A DNA stretch of 63,094 nucleotides from an uncultured Bacteroidia bacterium (GCA_902784965.1 CACZWU010000016.1:1-63094), one strand, 5' to 3'. Counted from the first letter of the stretch, positions 16,874-27,617 are shown. Made by a program: numbers and translations. The notes: generated by a model from the letters alone, not told the origin.

Positions 16874-18265
16874 ATGGCAAAAGCAATGACCAATCAAGCA
16901 ATCTTCGACGCCCGTACGCTCGGCAAGCCTAAAATGGCACTCCTCGGACTGCAACACTTGTTTGCAATGTTCGGAGCCACTGTTTTAGTTCCAGTGATTA
17001 CAGGGTTGTCGGTATCGGCAACCCTTCTTTTTGCCGGTTTGGGAACCCTTCTCTTCCACCTGCTGACCAAGTGGAAAGTACCTGCATTCCTCGGATCTTC
17101 CTTCGCATTCCTGGGTGGTTACGCCGCCGTCACGCAGATGGGTGCCGAACGAGGCCTTTCGCTGGCCGAGTCGCTGCCCTATGCCTGCATCGGTGTCGCC
17201 TGCGCCGGCCTGATGTATTTCATCCTGGCCGCCCTGTTCGCCGCCTACGGTGCCAAAAAGGTCATGCGTTTCTTCCCGCCCGTGGTCACCGGCCCGATCA
17301 TCATCGCCATCGGTCTGACGCTTTCGGGTTCGGCCATCTCCAACTGCAACACCAACTGGTGGATCGCCCTGCTGGCCATCGCCATCATCGTCGTGTGCAA
17401 CATCTGGGGCAAGGGCATGATCCGCATCGTTCCGATCCTCATGGGTGTGCTGGGTTCCTATATCGTGGCGGCCCTCTGCGGCCTGTGCGATTTCAGCGGC
17501 GTGAAGGAAGCTGCCTGGCTGGGAACCCCGTTCCAGATGCAGGATACCGCCTTCGCAGTGTTCAAGTCTCCCAACTGGGGCCTCGTTGTGGCAGCCATCA
17601 TCGCCATCCTGCCCATCTCGCTGGCAACGATGGTCGAGCACATCGGCGACATGTGCGCCATCTCCTCGACCACGGGTGAAAACTATCTGGAGGATCCGGG
17701 TCTGCACCGCACCCTCATGGGCGACGGTCTGGCCACCATCCTGGCTTCAGTCTTCGGCGCTCCGGCCAATACGACCTACGGTGAAAACACCGGCGTGCTC
17801 AACCTGACCCGCGTCTTCGACCCGCGCGTGATCCGTATCGCGGCCGTCTTCGCCATTATCCTGAGTTTCTGCCCGAAGTTCTCCGCCCTGATCGGCGCCA
17901 TGCCCGCCTCCACCATCGGCGGCGTGAGTCTCGTGCTCTACGGTATGATCTCCGCCGTGGGCGTGCGCAACCTCGTGGACAACAAGGTCGACCTCACCAT
18001 CTCCCGCAACCTGATCATCGCAGCCCTCATCCTGGTGCTGGCCATCGGTATCAAGTACGGCGCGAACGACTCCATCAACATCGGCTTCACTTCGCTCAGC
18101 GGCCTGGCCGTCGCAGCGCTGGTGGGCATCATTCTCAACGCCATCCTTCCGGGCAAAGACTATGAATTCGGTTCCAGCCTCCGCGGCGACATCACCGTCA
18201 ACCTGGGCGGTTCGACCCGCAACCCCAACTGGCGCGAAGAACATCCCGAGCATGCCAAACTGTAA
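16874..18265 (+). CDS. uraA: uracil/xanthine permease (NCS2, NAT family)
   Basis: The 463-residue protein has about 14 membrane segments typical of nucleobase-cation symporters. Signature stretches include GLQHLFAMFGATVLVPVITGL near the N-terminus and TYGENTGVLNLTRVFDPRVI near residue 300, the latter characteristic of the UraA branch. It would import uracil (or xanthine) across the inner membrane. The start at 16874 is preferred because the promoter lies at 16850-16857 and the extra upstream residues are not part of the family. Thirty-one bases later comes a Tsx-like porin, then a second NCS2 permease. Confidence 0.9.
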   Translation: MAKAMTNQAIFDARTLGKPKMALLGLQHLFAMFGATVLVPVITGLSVSATLLFAGLGTLLFHLLTKWKVPAFLGSSFAFLGGYAAVTQMGAERGLSLAESLPYACIGVACAGLMYFILAALFAAYGAKKVMRFFPPVVTGPIIIAIGLTLSGSAISNCNTNWWIALLAIAIIVVCNIWGKGMIRIVPILMGVLGSYIVAALCGLCDFSGVKEAAWLGTPFQMQDTAFAVFKSPNWGLVVAAIIAILPISLATMVEHIGDMCAISSTTGENYLEDPGLHRTLMGDGLATILASVFGAPANTTYGENTGVLNLTRVFDPRVIRIAAVFAIILSFCPKFSALIGAMPASTIGGVSLVLYGMISAVGVRNLVDNKVDLTISRNLIIAALILVLAIGIKYGANDSINIGFTSLSGLAVAALVGIILNAILPGKDYEFGSSLRGDITVNLGGSTRNPNWREEHPEHAKL

Positions 18266-18296
18266 TTGAATAATCTAAAACCTATTAATAAGAGCA

Positions 18297-19016
18297 ATGA
18301 AAAAACTGATTCTCACCGCCGCCATTCTGCTTTGCGGCCTGACTGCCTTCGCGCAGACCAACATCCAGATCATGTATGATTTCGCCAAGGACCGTCAGCA
18401 GATCACCACGACCATCGAAGGCTTCTATACCGACAAGGGCGGTAACACCTTCTTCTTCGTCGACCACGATTTCGCTTTGAACAAGGACCTGGGTGACACC
18501 TTCTCTCCCGCCGGTACTTATATGGAGGTGGCCCGCTGCCTCAACTTCTGGCAGAACAGCCCCGTGAATTTCCTCAGCGCCCACGTGGAGTACAACGGCG
18601 GTGTCTACAAGGGATTTGGCATCAATCATGCCTTCCTGGCCGGTGCCGACTTCTTCATCCACAGCAAAGATTTCCGCAATACCCTCAACTTGAAGGTTCT
18701 GTACAAAGGCATCCTGAAGACGACCCAGGTGGTTCCCATGCAGTTTACGGTTGTCTGGGGCATGCAGGACCTCTTCGGCGCGAAGGGTCTCCGCTTCAGC
18801 GGCTTCGCTGATTTCTGGTGGGAAGACCATGTGGTGACGGGCAAAGATATGTCGGCCCAGTTGTCGCATGTCGTGTTCATCTCCGAGCCGCAGCTCTGGT
18901 ACAACTGCGGTACCGAGCACTTCAACATCGGTGGCGAGGTGGAGCTCAGCTACGATTTCGGTTCGACCCGGGGGTTCAGGGCCCGTCCTTGCCTCGGTAT
19001 CAAGTGGGTCTTCTAG
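18297..19016 (+). CDS. DUF5020/Tsx-like outer-membrane channel
   Basis: The 239-residue protein has a clean signal peptide (MKKLILTAAILLCGLTAFAQ). Its alternating beta-strand pattern ends in WVF, a typical outer-membrane barrel terminus. It resembles the DUF5020 family, related to the Tsx nucleoside channel. It stands between a uracil permease and a purine permease in the same direction, which strongly suggests outer-membrane entry of nucleosides or nucleobases feeding the two inner-membrane permeases. The family call is by pattern; the substrate is inferred from neighbours. Confidence 0.75.
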   Translation: MKKLILTAAILLCGLTAFAQTNIQIMYDFAKDRQQITTTIEGFYTDKGGNTFFFVDHDFALNKDLGDTFSPAGTYMEVARCLNFWQNSPVNFLSAHVEYNGGVYKGFGINHAFLAGADFFIHSKDFRNTLNLKVLYKGILKTTQVVPMQFTVVWGMQDLFGAKGLRFSGFADFWWEDHVVTGKDMSAQLSHVVFISEPQLWYNCGTEHFNIGGEVELSYDFGSTRGFRARPCLGIKWVF

Positions 19017-19042
19017 ACGGAAGCAAGCTTTAAACCTATACT

Positions 19043-20365
19043 ATGAGTAATTTCCTCACCAAAGCTTTCGGATTCGACCCGGCGAAAAACACGGTACGCA
19101 CCGAGATCGTGGCAGGTCTGACGACCTTCCTGACGATGGCCTACATCCTGGCCGTCAACCCGAGCATCTTCAGTGCGCTGCCGGGCATGCCGGGTGGCTC
19201 CGTCTTCACGGCGACGGCCCTGTCCGCCATCATCGCCACGCTGGTGATGGCCTTTTGGGCCAAGAAGCCGTTTGCGCTGGCCCCGGGCATGGGCCTGAAC
19301 GCGTTCTTCGTGTTTACGGTCTGCCTGACCATGGGCCATTCCTGGCAGTTTGCCTTGACGGCAGTCCTGATCGAAGGTCTGATCTTCGTGGTCCTGACGC
19401 TGACCAAGGTCCGCGTGTGGATCCTGAATGCCATCCCGATGAGCCTGAAGAACGCCATCGGCGCCGGTATCGGCTTGTTCATCGCCTTCATCGGTTTGCA
19501 GAACGCCGGCCTGATTGTGGACAGCCCTTCCACGCTGGTGACCCTTGGCGACGTGTGCCATGGCACCGGCCTGCTGGCCGTGATCGGCCTGGTCATCTCC
19601 TGCACGCTGGTGATGCTCCACGTCCGGGGCGGTATCCTGCTGGGTATCCTCATCACGGCCGTCATTGGCATGTTCATCAAGGACCCCGCCACGGGGGAGG
19701 CCATCACGCACTTCGGCGGCATCCTCTCGATGCCCGACAGTGTCGCTCCGATCGCCTTCCAGTTCGAGTGGCACCGGATCCTGAGCTGGGATATGCTGGT
19801 TGTCGTGTTCACCTTCCTGTTCATCGACATGTTCGATACGATGGGTACGGTGATCGGCGTCGCCCAGAAAGCCGGTTTCGTCGATGAGAAAGGCAATATC
19901 CAGGATTCCGAGAAGGTGTTCATGGCCGATGCCATCGGCACCATCGCCGGCGCCTGCCTGGGTACTTCCACCACCACGACCTACGTCGAGAGCTCGGCCG
20001 GTGTCGGTGCGGGCGGACGTACGGGCCTGACGGCCTTTGCCGCTGCGGCCTGCTTCGCCCTCGCGCTGTTCTTCTCGCCGGTGTTCCTGGCCATCCCGGG
20101 CGCTGCTACGGCTCCGTCCCTGATCATCGTCGGTATGATGATGATGCAGCCGGTCACCCGGATCGACTGGTCGAACTACCGCGAGAGCATCCCCGCCTTC
20201 CTGACGGTGATCCTCATGCCGCTGTCCTACAGTATCTCTGACGGTATCCTCATCGGTGTGATCTCCTACGTGGTCCTCTATGCCCTCTCCGGCAAGGCCA
20301 AAGAGATCACCCCCACGATGTGGGTCCTCGCGATCCTGTTCATCCTCAGATATATCTTTATATAA
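19043..20365 (+). CDS. adenine/guanine/hypoxanthine permease (NCS2, AzgA family)
   Basis: The 440-residue membrane protein has the AzgA/PbuG/GhxP signature: EIVAGLTTFLTMAYILAVNP at the N-terminus, APGMGLNAFFVFTVC, FLFIDMFDTMGTVIGVA and TTTTYVESSAGVGAGGRTGL. It imports purine bases by proton symport. It ends just before the purE promoter, so purine uptake genes and de novo synthesis genes are neighbours. Exact base specificity is not readable. Confidence 0.9.
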   Translation: MSNFLTKAFGFDPAKNTVRTEIVAGLTTFLTMAYILAVNPSIFSALPGMPGGSVFTATALSAIIATLVMAFWAKKPFALAPGMGLNAFFVFTVCLTMGHSWQFALTAVLIEGLIFVVLTLTKVRVWILNAIPMSLKNAIGAGIGLFIAFIGLQNAGLIVDSPSTLVTLGDVCHGTGLLAVIGLVISCTLVMLHVRGGILLGILITAVIGMFIKDPATGEAITHFGGILSMPDSVAPIAFQFEWHRILSWDMLVVVFTFLFIDMFDTMGTVIGVAQKAGFVDEKGNIQDSEKVFMADAIGTIAGACLGTSTTTTYVESSAGVGAGGRTGLTAFAAAACFALALFFSPVFLAIPGAATAPSLIIVGMMMMQPVTRIDWSNYRESIPAFLTVILMPLSYSISDGILIGVISYVVLYALSGKAKEITPTMWVLAILFILRYIFI

Positions 20366-20369
20366 AGAT
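20354..20369. promoter_or_regulatory. 16-bp perfect palindrome upstream of the purE promoter
   Basis: ATCTTTATATAAAGAT is a perfect palindrome overlapping the last codons of the permease gene. It lies 6 bp upstream of the purE -7 box, in the -33 region. It could be an operator for a purine regulator or a chance AT-rich palindrome. Confidence 0.35.
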
Positions 20370-20375
20370 TATTCG

Positions 20376-20383
20376 TATATTTG
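20376..20383 (+). promoter_or_regulatory. -7 element for the purE-L-M-N-H operon
   Basis: TATATTTG fits TAnnTTTG. The purE ATG is at 20438, leaving a leader of roughly 50 nt that contains a GC-rich hairpin. Confidence 0.55.
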
Positions 20384-20392
20384 TAAAGCGTC

Positions 20393-20413
20393 ATGCCGGG
20401 CTTGACCCGGCAT
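20393..20413. repeat. GCCGGGC palindrome, copy 2, in the purE leader
   Basis: ATGCCGGG (20393-20400) and CCCGGCAT (20406-20413) pair around a 5-nt loop. It would be at or near the 5' end of the purE transcript. It belongs to the same family as 5666-5686 and 38483-38502. Confidence 0.65.
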
Positions 20414-20437
20414 CTCGCTTTAATAAGTAATAAAGTT

Positions 20438-20905
20438 ATGAAAGTCAGCATCATTATGGGGTCGAAGAGCGATTGGGACGTAATGTCCGCCGCCTGCGAG
20501 ACCCTCGAATCCTTTGGTGTAGAATACGAAAAGAAAGTGATCAGCGCACACCGCACCCCGCAGTTCTTCATGGAATACATGGCGGGTGCGCGCGAGCGTG
20601 GTGTCGGCATCGTCATTGCCGGCGCCGGCGGAGCCGCCCATCTGCCGGGCATGGCCGCCGCCCTGACCACCCTGCCGGTGATCGGCGTTCCCATCAAGAG
20701 CAAGGCCTTGAGTGGCCTGGACTCCCTGCTCTCCATCGTCCAGATGCCGAGCGGCATCCCCGTGGCCACGATGGCCATCGACGGCGCCAAGAATGCAGCC
20801 CTCTATGCCGTGGCGATGCTGGCCATCAACGACGAAGCGCTCGCGACCAAGCTGGCCATCTTCCGCGAGAAACAGGCTGAAAAAGTGCTGAACACGGAAC
20901 TATGA
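20438..20905 (+). CDS. purE: N5-carboxyaminoimidazole ribonucleotide mutase
   Basis: PurE interconverts N5-CAIR and CAIR in IMP synthesis. The 155-residue protein shows GSKSDWDVM at the N-terminus, SAHRTPQ with the catalytic His, [11 protein letters not shown] and GVPIKS, all class I PurE signatures. The ATG at 20438 is chosen because the motif begins directly after it; an in-frame ATG at 20393 lies inside a repeat hairpin. The stop overlaps the purL start by 4 bp. Confidence 0.96.
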   Translation: MKVSIIMGSKSDWDVMSAACETLESFGVEYEKKVISAHRTPQFFMEYMAGARERGVGIVIAGAGGAAHLPGMAAALTTLPVIGVPIKSKALSGLDSLLSIVQMPSGIPVATMAIDGAKNAALYAVAMLAINDEALATKLAIFREKQAEKVLNTEL

Positions 20906-23900
20906 GCCGTCGCATTTTCGTCGAGAAGAAACCTGCCTTCCGGGTCGAGGCGGAAAGTCTTCGCAAAGAATTCAATGAAAACCTGTCGGTGGGACTGCGC
21001 ACCCTCCGGCTCATCAATCTCTACGACCTGACCGGCTTCAGCGACGAACTGCTCGAAAAATGCCGCTACACGGTGTTCGGCGAGCGCGTGTCCGACGTGG
21101 TGAGCGACTCGCTCGACCTGAAGGGCCGCCGCTACCTGGCCGTGGAATACATTCCCGGGCAGTTCGACCAGCGTGCATCCTCCGCGCACGACTGCGTGCG
21201 CCTGCTCGATCCGTCGGCCCAGGTGGACATCCGCAGCGGTCGCCTGCTGATTTTCGACGACGACTTCTCCGAGGAGGGGATGGCCGCCGTGCGCCGCTAT
21301 TTCATCAATGCCGTGGAGAGCCGCGAGAAAGACCTCTCGGTGATCGCCGGGCAGGAGGCGGCCGCGGTTCGGCCGCTGGCGGTGCTCGATGGCTTCGTCG
21401 ACATGCAGGAGGCTGATTTCGCCGCCTTCTGCCGCGACTGGGGCCTGGCCATGAATACCGATGACCTCCGGGAAGTGGTGCTGCATTTCCGGAAGGAAGG
21501 CCGCAATCCCACCGAGACGGAACTTCGGATCCTCGATACCTATTGGAGCGACCACTGCCGCCATACGACCTTTACGACCGAGTTGACGTCGATTTCCGTC
21601 GACGACTCGTTCATCAAGCCGGCCTTGGAAGCCGACCTTCGGCAGCTCGACTTGATCCGCCGGGAGCTCGGCCGCGAGGGGAAGCCGCTCTGCCTGATGG
21701 AGCTGGCCACCATCGGTGCCCGCTACCTGAAACACAAGGGCGTGCTCGACAACCAGGAGCAGAGCGAAGAGAACAATGCCTGCAGCATCGTCATCGACGT
21801 GGATGTCGACGGGAAGCCGGAGAAATGGCTGCTGCAGTTCAAGAACGAGACCCACAACCATCCCACGGAGATCGAGCCGTTCGGCGGCGCGGCCACCTGC
21901 CTGGGCGGCGCCATCCGCGACCCGCTCTCGGGCCGTGCCTACGTGTACCAGGCCATGCGTGTGACGGGTGCGGGAGACATCTGGAAACCCGTTTCGGAGA
22001 CGATGCACGGCAAGCTGCCGCAGCGCATGATTTCGCGCAAGGCGGCGGCCGGTTATTCGAGCTATGGCAACCAGATTGGTCTGGCGACCACGCACGTGCG
22101 CGAGATCTTCCATCCGGGCTACACGGCCAAGCGCATGGAGGTCGGCGCGGTGGTGGGTGCGGTACCTGCTGCGCAGGTGGTGCGTGAGCGCCCTGCGCCG
22201 GGCGACGTGATCCTGCTGTTGGGCGGCCGTACCGGCCGTGATGGCATCGGCGGGGCCACCGGCTCGTCGAAAGGCCATACCGACGCTTCGCTGACCACCT
22301 GCGGCAGCGAGGTGCAGAAGGGAAATGCACCCGAGGAGCGCAAGATCCAGCGGCTTTTCCGCCGGGCCGACGTGTCGCAGCTCATCAAGAAATCGAACGA
22401 CTTCGGGGCCGGCGGTGTGAGCGTGGCCATCGGTGAACTGGCCGACGGACTGGAAATCCACCTCGACCGTGTCCCGACCAAATACAGCGGTCTCAATGCG
22501 ATGGAACTGTCGATCAGCGAATCGCAGGAACGCATGGCGGTGGTCATCGCCGCCCGTGACCGCGCTGTTTTTGAGAACTATTGCGCCCAGGAGAATATCG
22601 AAGTGACCTATGTCGCCGATGTGACGGATTCGGGCCGGATGCAGATCTTCAACGGTTCAACCTGCGTCGCCGACCTGCCCCGGAGCTTCATTGACAGTGC
22701 GGGCGCACGGCACTTCGCCACGGCGGCCATCCAGGCGGTGGCCCCGCGTGACCCCTTCGCGCAGCATTTTACAGGCAAGCGTCTGGAAGAAAGACTCGCG
22801 CAGCTGCTCGCTTCGCCCAACGTGACTTCCCAGAAGGGCCTCATCGAAATGTTCGACTCCACGATCGGCAGCTCGACGGTCCTGATGCCTTTCGGCGGCC
22901 GTACCCAGGCCACCGAAAGCCAGGTTTCCGTGCAGAAGCTGCCCGTGATGGGGGAGACCGACACGGCCAGCATGATGGCCTTCGGTTTCAACCCCGACCT
23001 GAGCAGCTGGAGCCCGTATCACGGCGCTGCCTATGCGGTGGTGGAGGCCTGCACGAAGATTGTGGCCGCGGGCGGCGACTGGTCGACGATGCGTTTCTCC
23101 TACCAGGAGTATTTCGAGCGGATGACGCACGATGCGCATACCTGGGGCAAGCCGCTTTCCGCCCTGCTGGGCGCACTGCGGATGCAGCTGGCGCTGGGCC
23201 TTCCTTCCATCGGCGGCAAAGACTCGATGAGCGGTACTTTCGAAGATATCCACGTGCCGCCGACCCTGATCGCCTTCGGCATTACGCCGGTCAAGGCTTC
23301 GCGGGTCATTTCGCCCGAATTCAAGAAGGCGGGCCATTTCATCTATCTGATCCGGCATACGCCGCAGCCGGACTGGATGCCCGATACTGAAGCGCTCAAG
23401 CGGCAATGGGACTATGTCCACACACAGGTGGCTGCCGGCCGCATCGTTTCGGCCTGGTCGCTGGGATTCGGCGGCGTAGGGGAGGCCCTCTGCAAGATGG
23501 CCTTCGGCAACCAGCTCGGCTTCGAGGTGGAGCTTCCGGAGAAAGACCTCTTCTCGCTGGGTTACGGTTCGCTGGTCGTTGAGGCGAAGGAAGCGCTCGA
23601 TGCGCCGTTTGCCGAGCGGCTGGGCATCGTGACCGATGGAGCCGTGGTTATAAACGGTCAAAAGCTGTCGCTTGCGTCGCTGCAACGCGCCTGTGAGGAC
23701 CGTTTTGCCGAAGTCTATCCGGCCCGCACGGAGCTGCAGGGCAGCGCCACCCCGGAATTCGCCGACGTTTTCTGCAACGAACCCGCCCCCGTCTATCCGG
23801 GCGAGGCCATCGCCGAGCCGCTCGTGCTGCTGCCGGTCTTTCCCGGTACCAACTGCGATTACGATATGGCCGCGGCTTTCCGCCGGGCAGGCGCCCGCGT

Positions 23901-24615
23901 CCGTTTCTGCGTGTTCCGCAACCTGACCGAAAAAGATATTTTCGATTCCATTGACACGCTTTGCGCGGCGCTGGACGAGTGCCAGATCCTCGCCCTGTCG
24001 GGCGGCTTCTCCTCGGGCGACGAGCCCGACGGCAGCGGCAAGTTCATCGCCGGCGTGCTGACCAATCCGCGTGTGGCTGCTTCCGTCCGTGCCCTGCTCG
24101 CCCGCAAGGGGCTGGTGCTGGGCATCTGCAACGGTTTCCAGGCCCTGGTCAAGAGCGGCATGCTGCCCGATGGAAAGCTGGGCGTGGGCGACGACGACCC
24201 CACGCTCTTCCGCAACGACATCAACCGGCACATCTCGCAGCTGGTGACGACGGTGGTTTCCACGACCCGCTCGCCCTGGCTGTCTGGCTTCCGGGCCGGA
24301 GAGCGTCACACCGTGGCCGTGAGCCACGGCGAAGGCAAGTTCGTGGTGAGCCTCGAACAGGCCGGAAAGCTCTTTTCCAACGGCCAGGTGGCCTTCCGCT
24401 ATGCCGATCCCACGACAGGCAGGCCTACGCTCGAATCCCCCTACAACCCGAACGGATCCTGCTATGCCATCGAAGGCATCATCAGCCCCGACGGCCTGAT
24501 CCTGGGCAAGATGGGCCACTCCGAGCGGCGGGGTACATCCCTGTACCGCAACATTCCCGCTTCTGTCGGTGAATCGATCTTTGAAAATGCAGTCAACTAT
24601 TTCAGAAAAATATAA
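20902..24615 (+). CDS. purL: phosphoribosylformylglycinamidine synthase, single-chain
   Basis: The 1237-residue large-type PurL makes FGAM from FGAR, glutamine and ATP. The middle contains the ATP-binding synthetase region ([44 protein letters not shown]) and a repeated PurM-like half ([12 protein letters not shown]). The C-terminal glutamine amidotransferase has [22 protein letters not shown] with the nucleophilic Cys, and VSHGEGKF. It overlaps purE upstream and abuts purM, sharing the A of its TAA. Confidence 0.97.
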   Translation: MSRRIFVEKKPAFRVEAESLRKEFNENLSVGLRTLRLINLYDLTGFSDELLEKCRYTVFGERVSDVVSDSLDLKGRRYLAVEYIPGQFDQRASSAHDCVRLLDPSAQVDIRSGRLLIFDDDFSEEGMAAVRRYFINAVESREKDLSVIAGQEAAAVRPLAVLDGFVDMQEADFAAFCRDWGLAMNTDDLREVVLHFRKEGRNPTETELRILDTYWSDHCRHTTFTTELTSISVDDSFIKPALEADLRQLDLIRRELGREGKPLCLMELATIGARYLKHKGVLDNQEQSEENNACSIVIDVDVDGKPEKWLLQFKNETHNHPTEIEPFGGAATCLGGAIRDPLSGRAYVYQAMRVTGAGDIWKPVSETMHGKLPQRMISRKAAAGYSSYGNQIGLATTHVREIFHPGYTAKRMEVGAVVGAVPAAQVVRERPAPGDVILLLGGRTGRDGIGGATGSSKGHTDASLTTCGSEVQKGNAPEERKIQRLFRRADVSQLIKKSNDFGAGGVSVAIGELADGLEIHLDRVPTKYSGLNAMELSISESQERMAVVIAARDRAVFENYCAQENIEVTYVADVTDSGRMQIFNGSTCVADLPRSFIDSAGARHFATAAIQAVAPRDPFAQHFTGKRLEERLAQLLASPNVTSQKGLIEMFDSTIGSSTVLMPFGGRTQATESQVSVQKLPVMGETDTASMMAFGFNPDLSSWSPYHGAAYAVVEACTKIVAAGGDWSTMRFSYQEYFERMTHDAHTWGKPLSALLGALRMQLALGLPSIGGKDSMSGTFEDIHVPPTLIAFGITPVKASRVISPEFKKAGHFIYLIRHTPQPDWMPDTEALKRQWDYVHTQVAAGRIVSAWSLGFGGVGEALCKMAFGNQLGFEVELPEKDLFSLGYGSLVVEAKEALDAPFAERLGIVTDGAVVINGQKLSLASLQRACEDRFAEVYPARTELQGSATPEFADVFCNEPAPVYPGEAIAEPLVLLPVFPGTNCDYDMAAAFRRAGARVRFCVFRNLTEKDIFDSIDTLCAALDECQILALSGGFSSGDEPDGSGKFIAGVLTNPRVAASVRALLARKGLVLGICNGFQALVKSGMLPDGKLGVGDDDPTLFRNDINRHISQLVTTVVSTTRSPWLSGFRAGERHTVAVSHGEGKFVVSLEQAGKLFSNGQVAFRYADPTTGRPTLESPYNPNGSCYAIEGIISPDGLILGKMGHSERRGTSLYRNIPASVGESIFENAVNYFRKI

Positions 24616-25646
24616 TGGCAATCAACTATGAAAAGGCAGGCGTAAGCCTGGAGGCCGGATACGAAGTGGTGCGCCGCATCAAACAGCACGTCGCCTCGAC
24701 CAAGCGTCCCGGCTGGATGGGTGGCATCGGCTCGTTCGGCGGCATGTTTGACCTTGCTTCGCTCGGCATCAAGGAACCCGTGCTGGTGAGCGGCACCGAC
24801 GGCGTGGGTACCAAGCTCAAAATCGCCTTTGCGATGGACAAGCACGACACCATCGGCATTGATGCCGTGGCCATGTGCGTCAACGACGTACTGGCACAAG
24901 GCGCCGAACCGCTCTTCTTCCTCGACTACGTGGCCCTCGGCCACAACATTCCCGCGAAGGTCGAAGCCATCGTGGCCGGTGTGGCCGAAGGCTGCCGGCA
25001 GGCAGGCTGTGCGCTGATCGGCGGCGAAACCGCCGAGATGCCGGGCATGTATGCCGACGGCGAATACGATATCGCGGGCTTTACGACCGGCGTGGTGGAG
25101 AAGAGCAAGCTGATTGACGGTACGAAAGTAAAAGTGGGCGACGTGCTGGTGGGCATTCCTTCGAGCGGCGTGCACTCCAACGGCTTCAGCCTGGTGCGCA
25201 AGATCGTCGCCGACGCTGGTCTCTCGTTGCATCAGCCCTGTCCTGAACTGGGCGGCCGGGTGCTGGGCGAGGTGCTGCTGACTCCGACCTTCATCTATGT
25301 AAAGGAAGTGCTGGAGGTCATCCGCCACTGCGACGTCCATGGCGTGGCCCACATCACGGGCGGCGGTTTCGACGAGAACATCCCCCGCATCCTGCGTCCC
25401 GGTCAGGGTATTGAGGTGCAGGAGGGGAGTTGGGAAATTCTGCCCGTGTTCAAGGCGCTCGAGAAGTGGGGCAAGATTCCGCACCGCGAGATGTTCAACA
25501 TCTTCAATATGGGCATCGGCATGGTGCTGGCCCTCGACGCGGCGCAGGCCGACGCAGCCATTGCCCTCCTGGCGAAGGCTGGTCGCAAGGCCTCGGTCAT
25601 CGGCCGGGTAACGGATCGCGAAGGCGTACAAATCAACCTGTTATGA
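24615..25646 (+). CDS. purM: phosphoribosylformylglycinamidine cyclo-ligase (AIR synthetase)
   Basis: The 343-residue protein converts FGAM to AIR. Hallmarks are [15 protein letters not shown] (ATP loop), [37 protein letters not shown] and [13 protein letters not shown]. Its stop overlaps the purN start (TTATGA). PurM normally precedes purN, as here. Confidence 0.97.
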   Translation: MAINYEKAGVSLEAGYEVVRRIKQHVASTKRPGWMGGIGSFGGMFDLASLGIKEPVLVSGTDGVGTKLKIAFAMDKHDTIGIDAVAMCVNDVLAQGAEPLFFLDYVALGHNIPAKVEAIVAGVAEGCRQAGCALIGGETAEMPGMYADGEYDIAGFTTGVVEKSKLIDGTKVKVGDVLVGIPSSGVHSNGFSLVRKIVADAGLSLHQPCPELGGRVLGEVLLTPTFIYVKEVLEVIRHCDVHGVAHITGGGFDENIPRILRPGQGIEVQEGSWEILPVFKALEKWGKIPHREMFNIFNMGIGMVLALDAAQADAAIALLAKAGRKASVIGRVTDREGVQINLL

Positions 25647-26101
25647 AACGACTGGCCGTCTTTGCGAGTGGGTCGGGCACCAATTTCGAGGCCATCGCGC
25701 AAGCCTGCGTCGACGGACGCATCGACGCCCGCGTCGCGTTGCTGGTGTGTGACGTGCCGGGTGCCAAGGTGCTGGAACGGGGAGAACGCTTCGGCGTGGA
25801 AACTTTCTGCTTCCGCCCGAAAGCCTATGCCTGCAAGGCCGATTTCGAGCAGGAGATTGCTGACCGGATGGACGCGCTGGGCATCGATCTGGTGTGCCTG
25901 GCTGGATACATGCGGATCATCGGGCCGACGCTGCTCGGGCGCTACGGCGGCCGCATCATCAATATCCATCCTTCGCTGCTGCCCGCCTTCAAGGGGGCAC
26001 ACGCGGTGGAAGATGCGGTGGCCTACGGCGTGAAAGTCTATGGTATCTCCATCCACTGGGTCTCAATAAATTACTGCAATGAGAGCGTTAATCAGCGTTA
26101 G
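25643..26101 (+). CDS. purN: phosphoribosylglycinamide formyltransferase, C-terminally truncated
   Basis: The 152-residue protein matches GAR transformylase from the start ([11 protein letters not shown]) through the catalytic block [20 protein letters not shown] (Asn107, His109) to SIHWV at 140. The family continues there with a conserved D-GGP/K-I segment holding the catalytic Asp (Asp144 in E. coli) and 40-60 more residues. Here the frame instead reads [12 protein letters not shown] and stops inside purH, whose ATG is at 26079. The missing end looks like a deletion joining purN to purH. It is probably inactive unless complemented. Confidence 0.85.
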   Translation: MKRLAVFASGSGTNFEAIAQACVDGRIDARVALLVCDVPGAKVLERGERFGVETFCFRPKAYACKADFEQEIADRMDALGIDLVCLAGYMRIIGPTLLGRYGGRIINIHPSLLPAFKGAHAVEDAVAYGVKVYGISIHWVSINYCNESVNQR

Positions 26102-27611
26102 TGATAAGACGGGCGTGTCGGCTTTCGCCGCGGCCCTTTCCCGGCTCGGCTGGGAGATTATCGCCACGGGCGGCACGCAGCGCCTGTTGGAACAGGAAGG
26201 CGTGAAAACCATCGGTATCAGCGAAGTCACCGGTTTCCCCGAAATCTGCGACGGTCGTGTAAAGACCCTGCACCCCAAGGTACACGGTGCCCTGCTGGGC
26301 CGCCGCGACCTTCCGTCTCATCTGAAAGCCCTGAAGGAAAACGGCATCGAATTCATCGATCTGGTCTGCGTCAACCTCTATCCTTTCGCCGCGACCATCG
26401 CGAAACCGGGCGTGACGATGGAAGACGCCGTCGAGAACATCGACATCGGCGGTCCGTCGATGCTTCGCAGCGCTGCCAAGAACTGGCGCGATGTCACGGT
26501 GGTCTGCGATCCGGGTGACTACGGCCGCATCATCGACCAGATCAGCCATCACGGCAATACCACGCCTGAGACGCGTCTGGAACTTTCGGCCAAGGCCTAC
26601 ACTCATACCGCACAGTACGACACAATGATCGCGCGCTATATGCGGGCGCAGGCGGGATTGCCGGAGAAGCTGTTCCTGGAATTCGACCTGAAACAGCCGC
26701 TGCGCTACGGCGAGAATCCGCACCAGCAGGCGAACTTCTACGCGGCGAAGGAGCCGCAACCGTATTCGCTGGCCTTTGCGCGCCAGATACAGGGCAAGGA
26801 AATGTCCTACAACAATATCCAGGATGCGAACGCGGCGCTGAACATCGTGCGCGACTTTGCCGACCAGCCTTTCTGCGTAGCGCTCAAACATATGAATCCT
26901 TGCGGTGCGGCGGTGGGCCAGACCATCGAAGCGGCCTGGCAGGCGGCGTATGAGGCCGACAAGGTGAGCATTTACGGCGGCATCGTGGCAGTCAACCGTC
27001 CGTTGACGGCTGAGGTGGCGCAAGGGATGAAGCCCATCTTCCTGGAGATCGTCATTGCGCCTTCGTTCACGCCGGAAGCGTTGGAGATTCTGTCGACCAA
27101 GAAGAACCTGCGGGTGCTGGAGGTGGCGATGGAGCCTGAAAAAGAAGCCCCGATGCAGTATGTGAGTGTCAACGGCGGCATGCTGGCGCAGCATCTCGAT
27201 GTGGCGGTGGAGAAGATTACGCCGGAGATGTGTGTCACGAAAGTAAAGCCGACTGCAGCGCAGTTGCGCGACATGGACTTCGGCTGGCGCATCGTCAAGC
27301 ACGTGAAGTCGAACGCCATCGTGGTGGTGAAGGACGGGCACACGCTCGGCGTGGGCGCCGGCCAGATGAACCGCGTCGGTTCGGCGGAGATCGCCTTGAA
27401 AGAAGCGCAGGCTGCCGGTTTCACCGAGGGCCTGGTGCTGGCTTCCGACGGCTTCCTGCCGTTCGGCGACACGGTGGCTTTGGCAGCCCGGTACGGTGTG
27501 ACAGCCATCGTCCAGCCCGGTGGCAGCATCCGCGACGAAGAATCCATCGCCAAAGCCGATGAACTGGGCATTACGATGCTCTTCACCGGCATCCGCCACT
27601 TCAAACACTAG
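26079..27611 (+). CDS. purH: bifunctional AICAR transformylase/IMP cyclohydrolase
   Basis: The 510-residue protein catalyses the last two steps to IMP. The N-terminal cyclohydrolase has [34 protein letters not shown] and ENIDIGGPSMLRSAAKN. The C-terminal transformylase has LRYGENPHQQA, KHMNPCGAAVG and SDGFLPFGDTV. The start at 26079 lies within the degenerate tail of purN. It is the last gene before a 1-kb non-coding stretch. Confidence 0.97.
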   Translation: MRALISVSDKTGVSAFAAALSRLGWEIIATGGTQRLLEQEGVKTIGISEVTGFPEICDGRVKTLHPKVHGALLGRRDLPSHLKALKENGIEFIDLVCVNLYPFAATIAKPGVTMEDAVENIDIGGPSMLRSAAKNWRDVTVVCDPGDYGRIIDQISHHGNTTPETRLELSAKAYTHTAQYDTMIARYMRAQAGLPEKLFLEFDLKQPLRYGENPHQQANFYAAKEPQPYSLAFARQIQGKEMSYNNIQDANAALNIVRDFADQPFCVALKHMNPCGAAVGQTIEAAWQAAYEADKVSIYGGIVAVNRPLTAEVAQGMKPIFLEIVIAPSFTPEALEILSTKKNLRVLEVAMEPEKEAPMQYVSVNGGMLAQHLDVAVEKITPEMCVTKVKPTAAQLRDMDFGWRIVKHVKSNAIVVVKDGHTLGVGAGQMNRVGSAEIALKEAQAAGFTEGLVLASDGFLPFGDTVALAARYGVTAIVQPGGSIRDEESIAKADELGITMLFTGIRHFKH

Positions 27612-27617
27612 TATTAC

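Noticed and set aside
16784..20437. purine or other riboswitch upstream of uraA, the purine permease or purE
   Set aside because: The leaders are short and I see no conserved aptamer core; only a simple GC hairpin precedes purE.
22657..24621. 654-codon open frame on the minus strand
   Set aside because: Antisense shadow of purL, whose motifs are complete on the plus strand.
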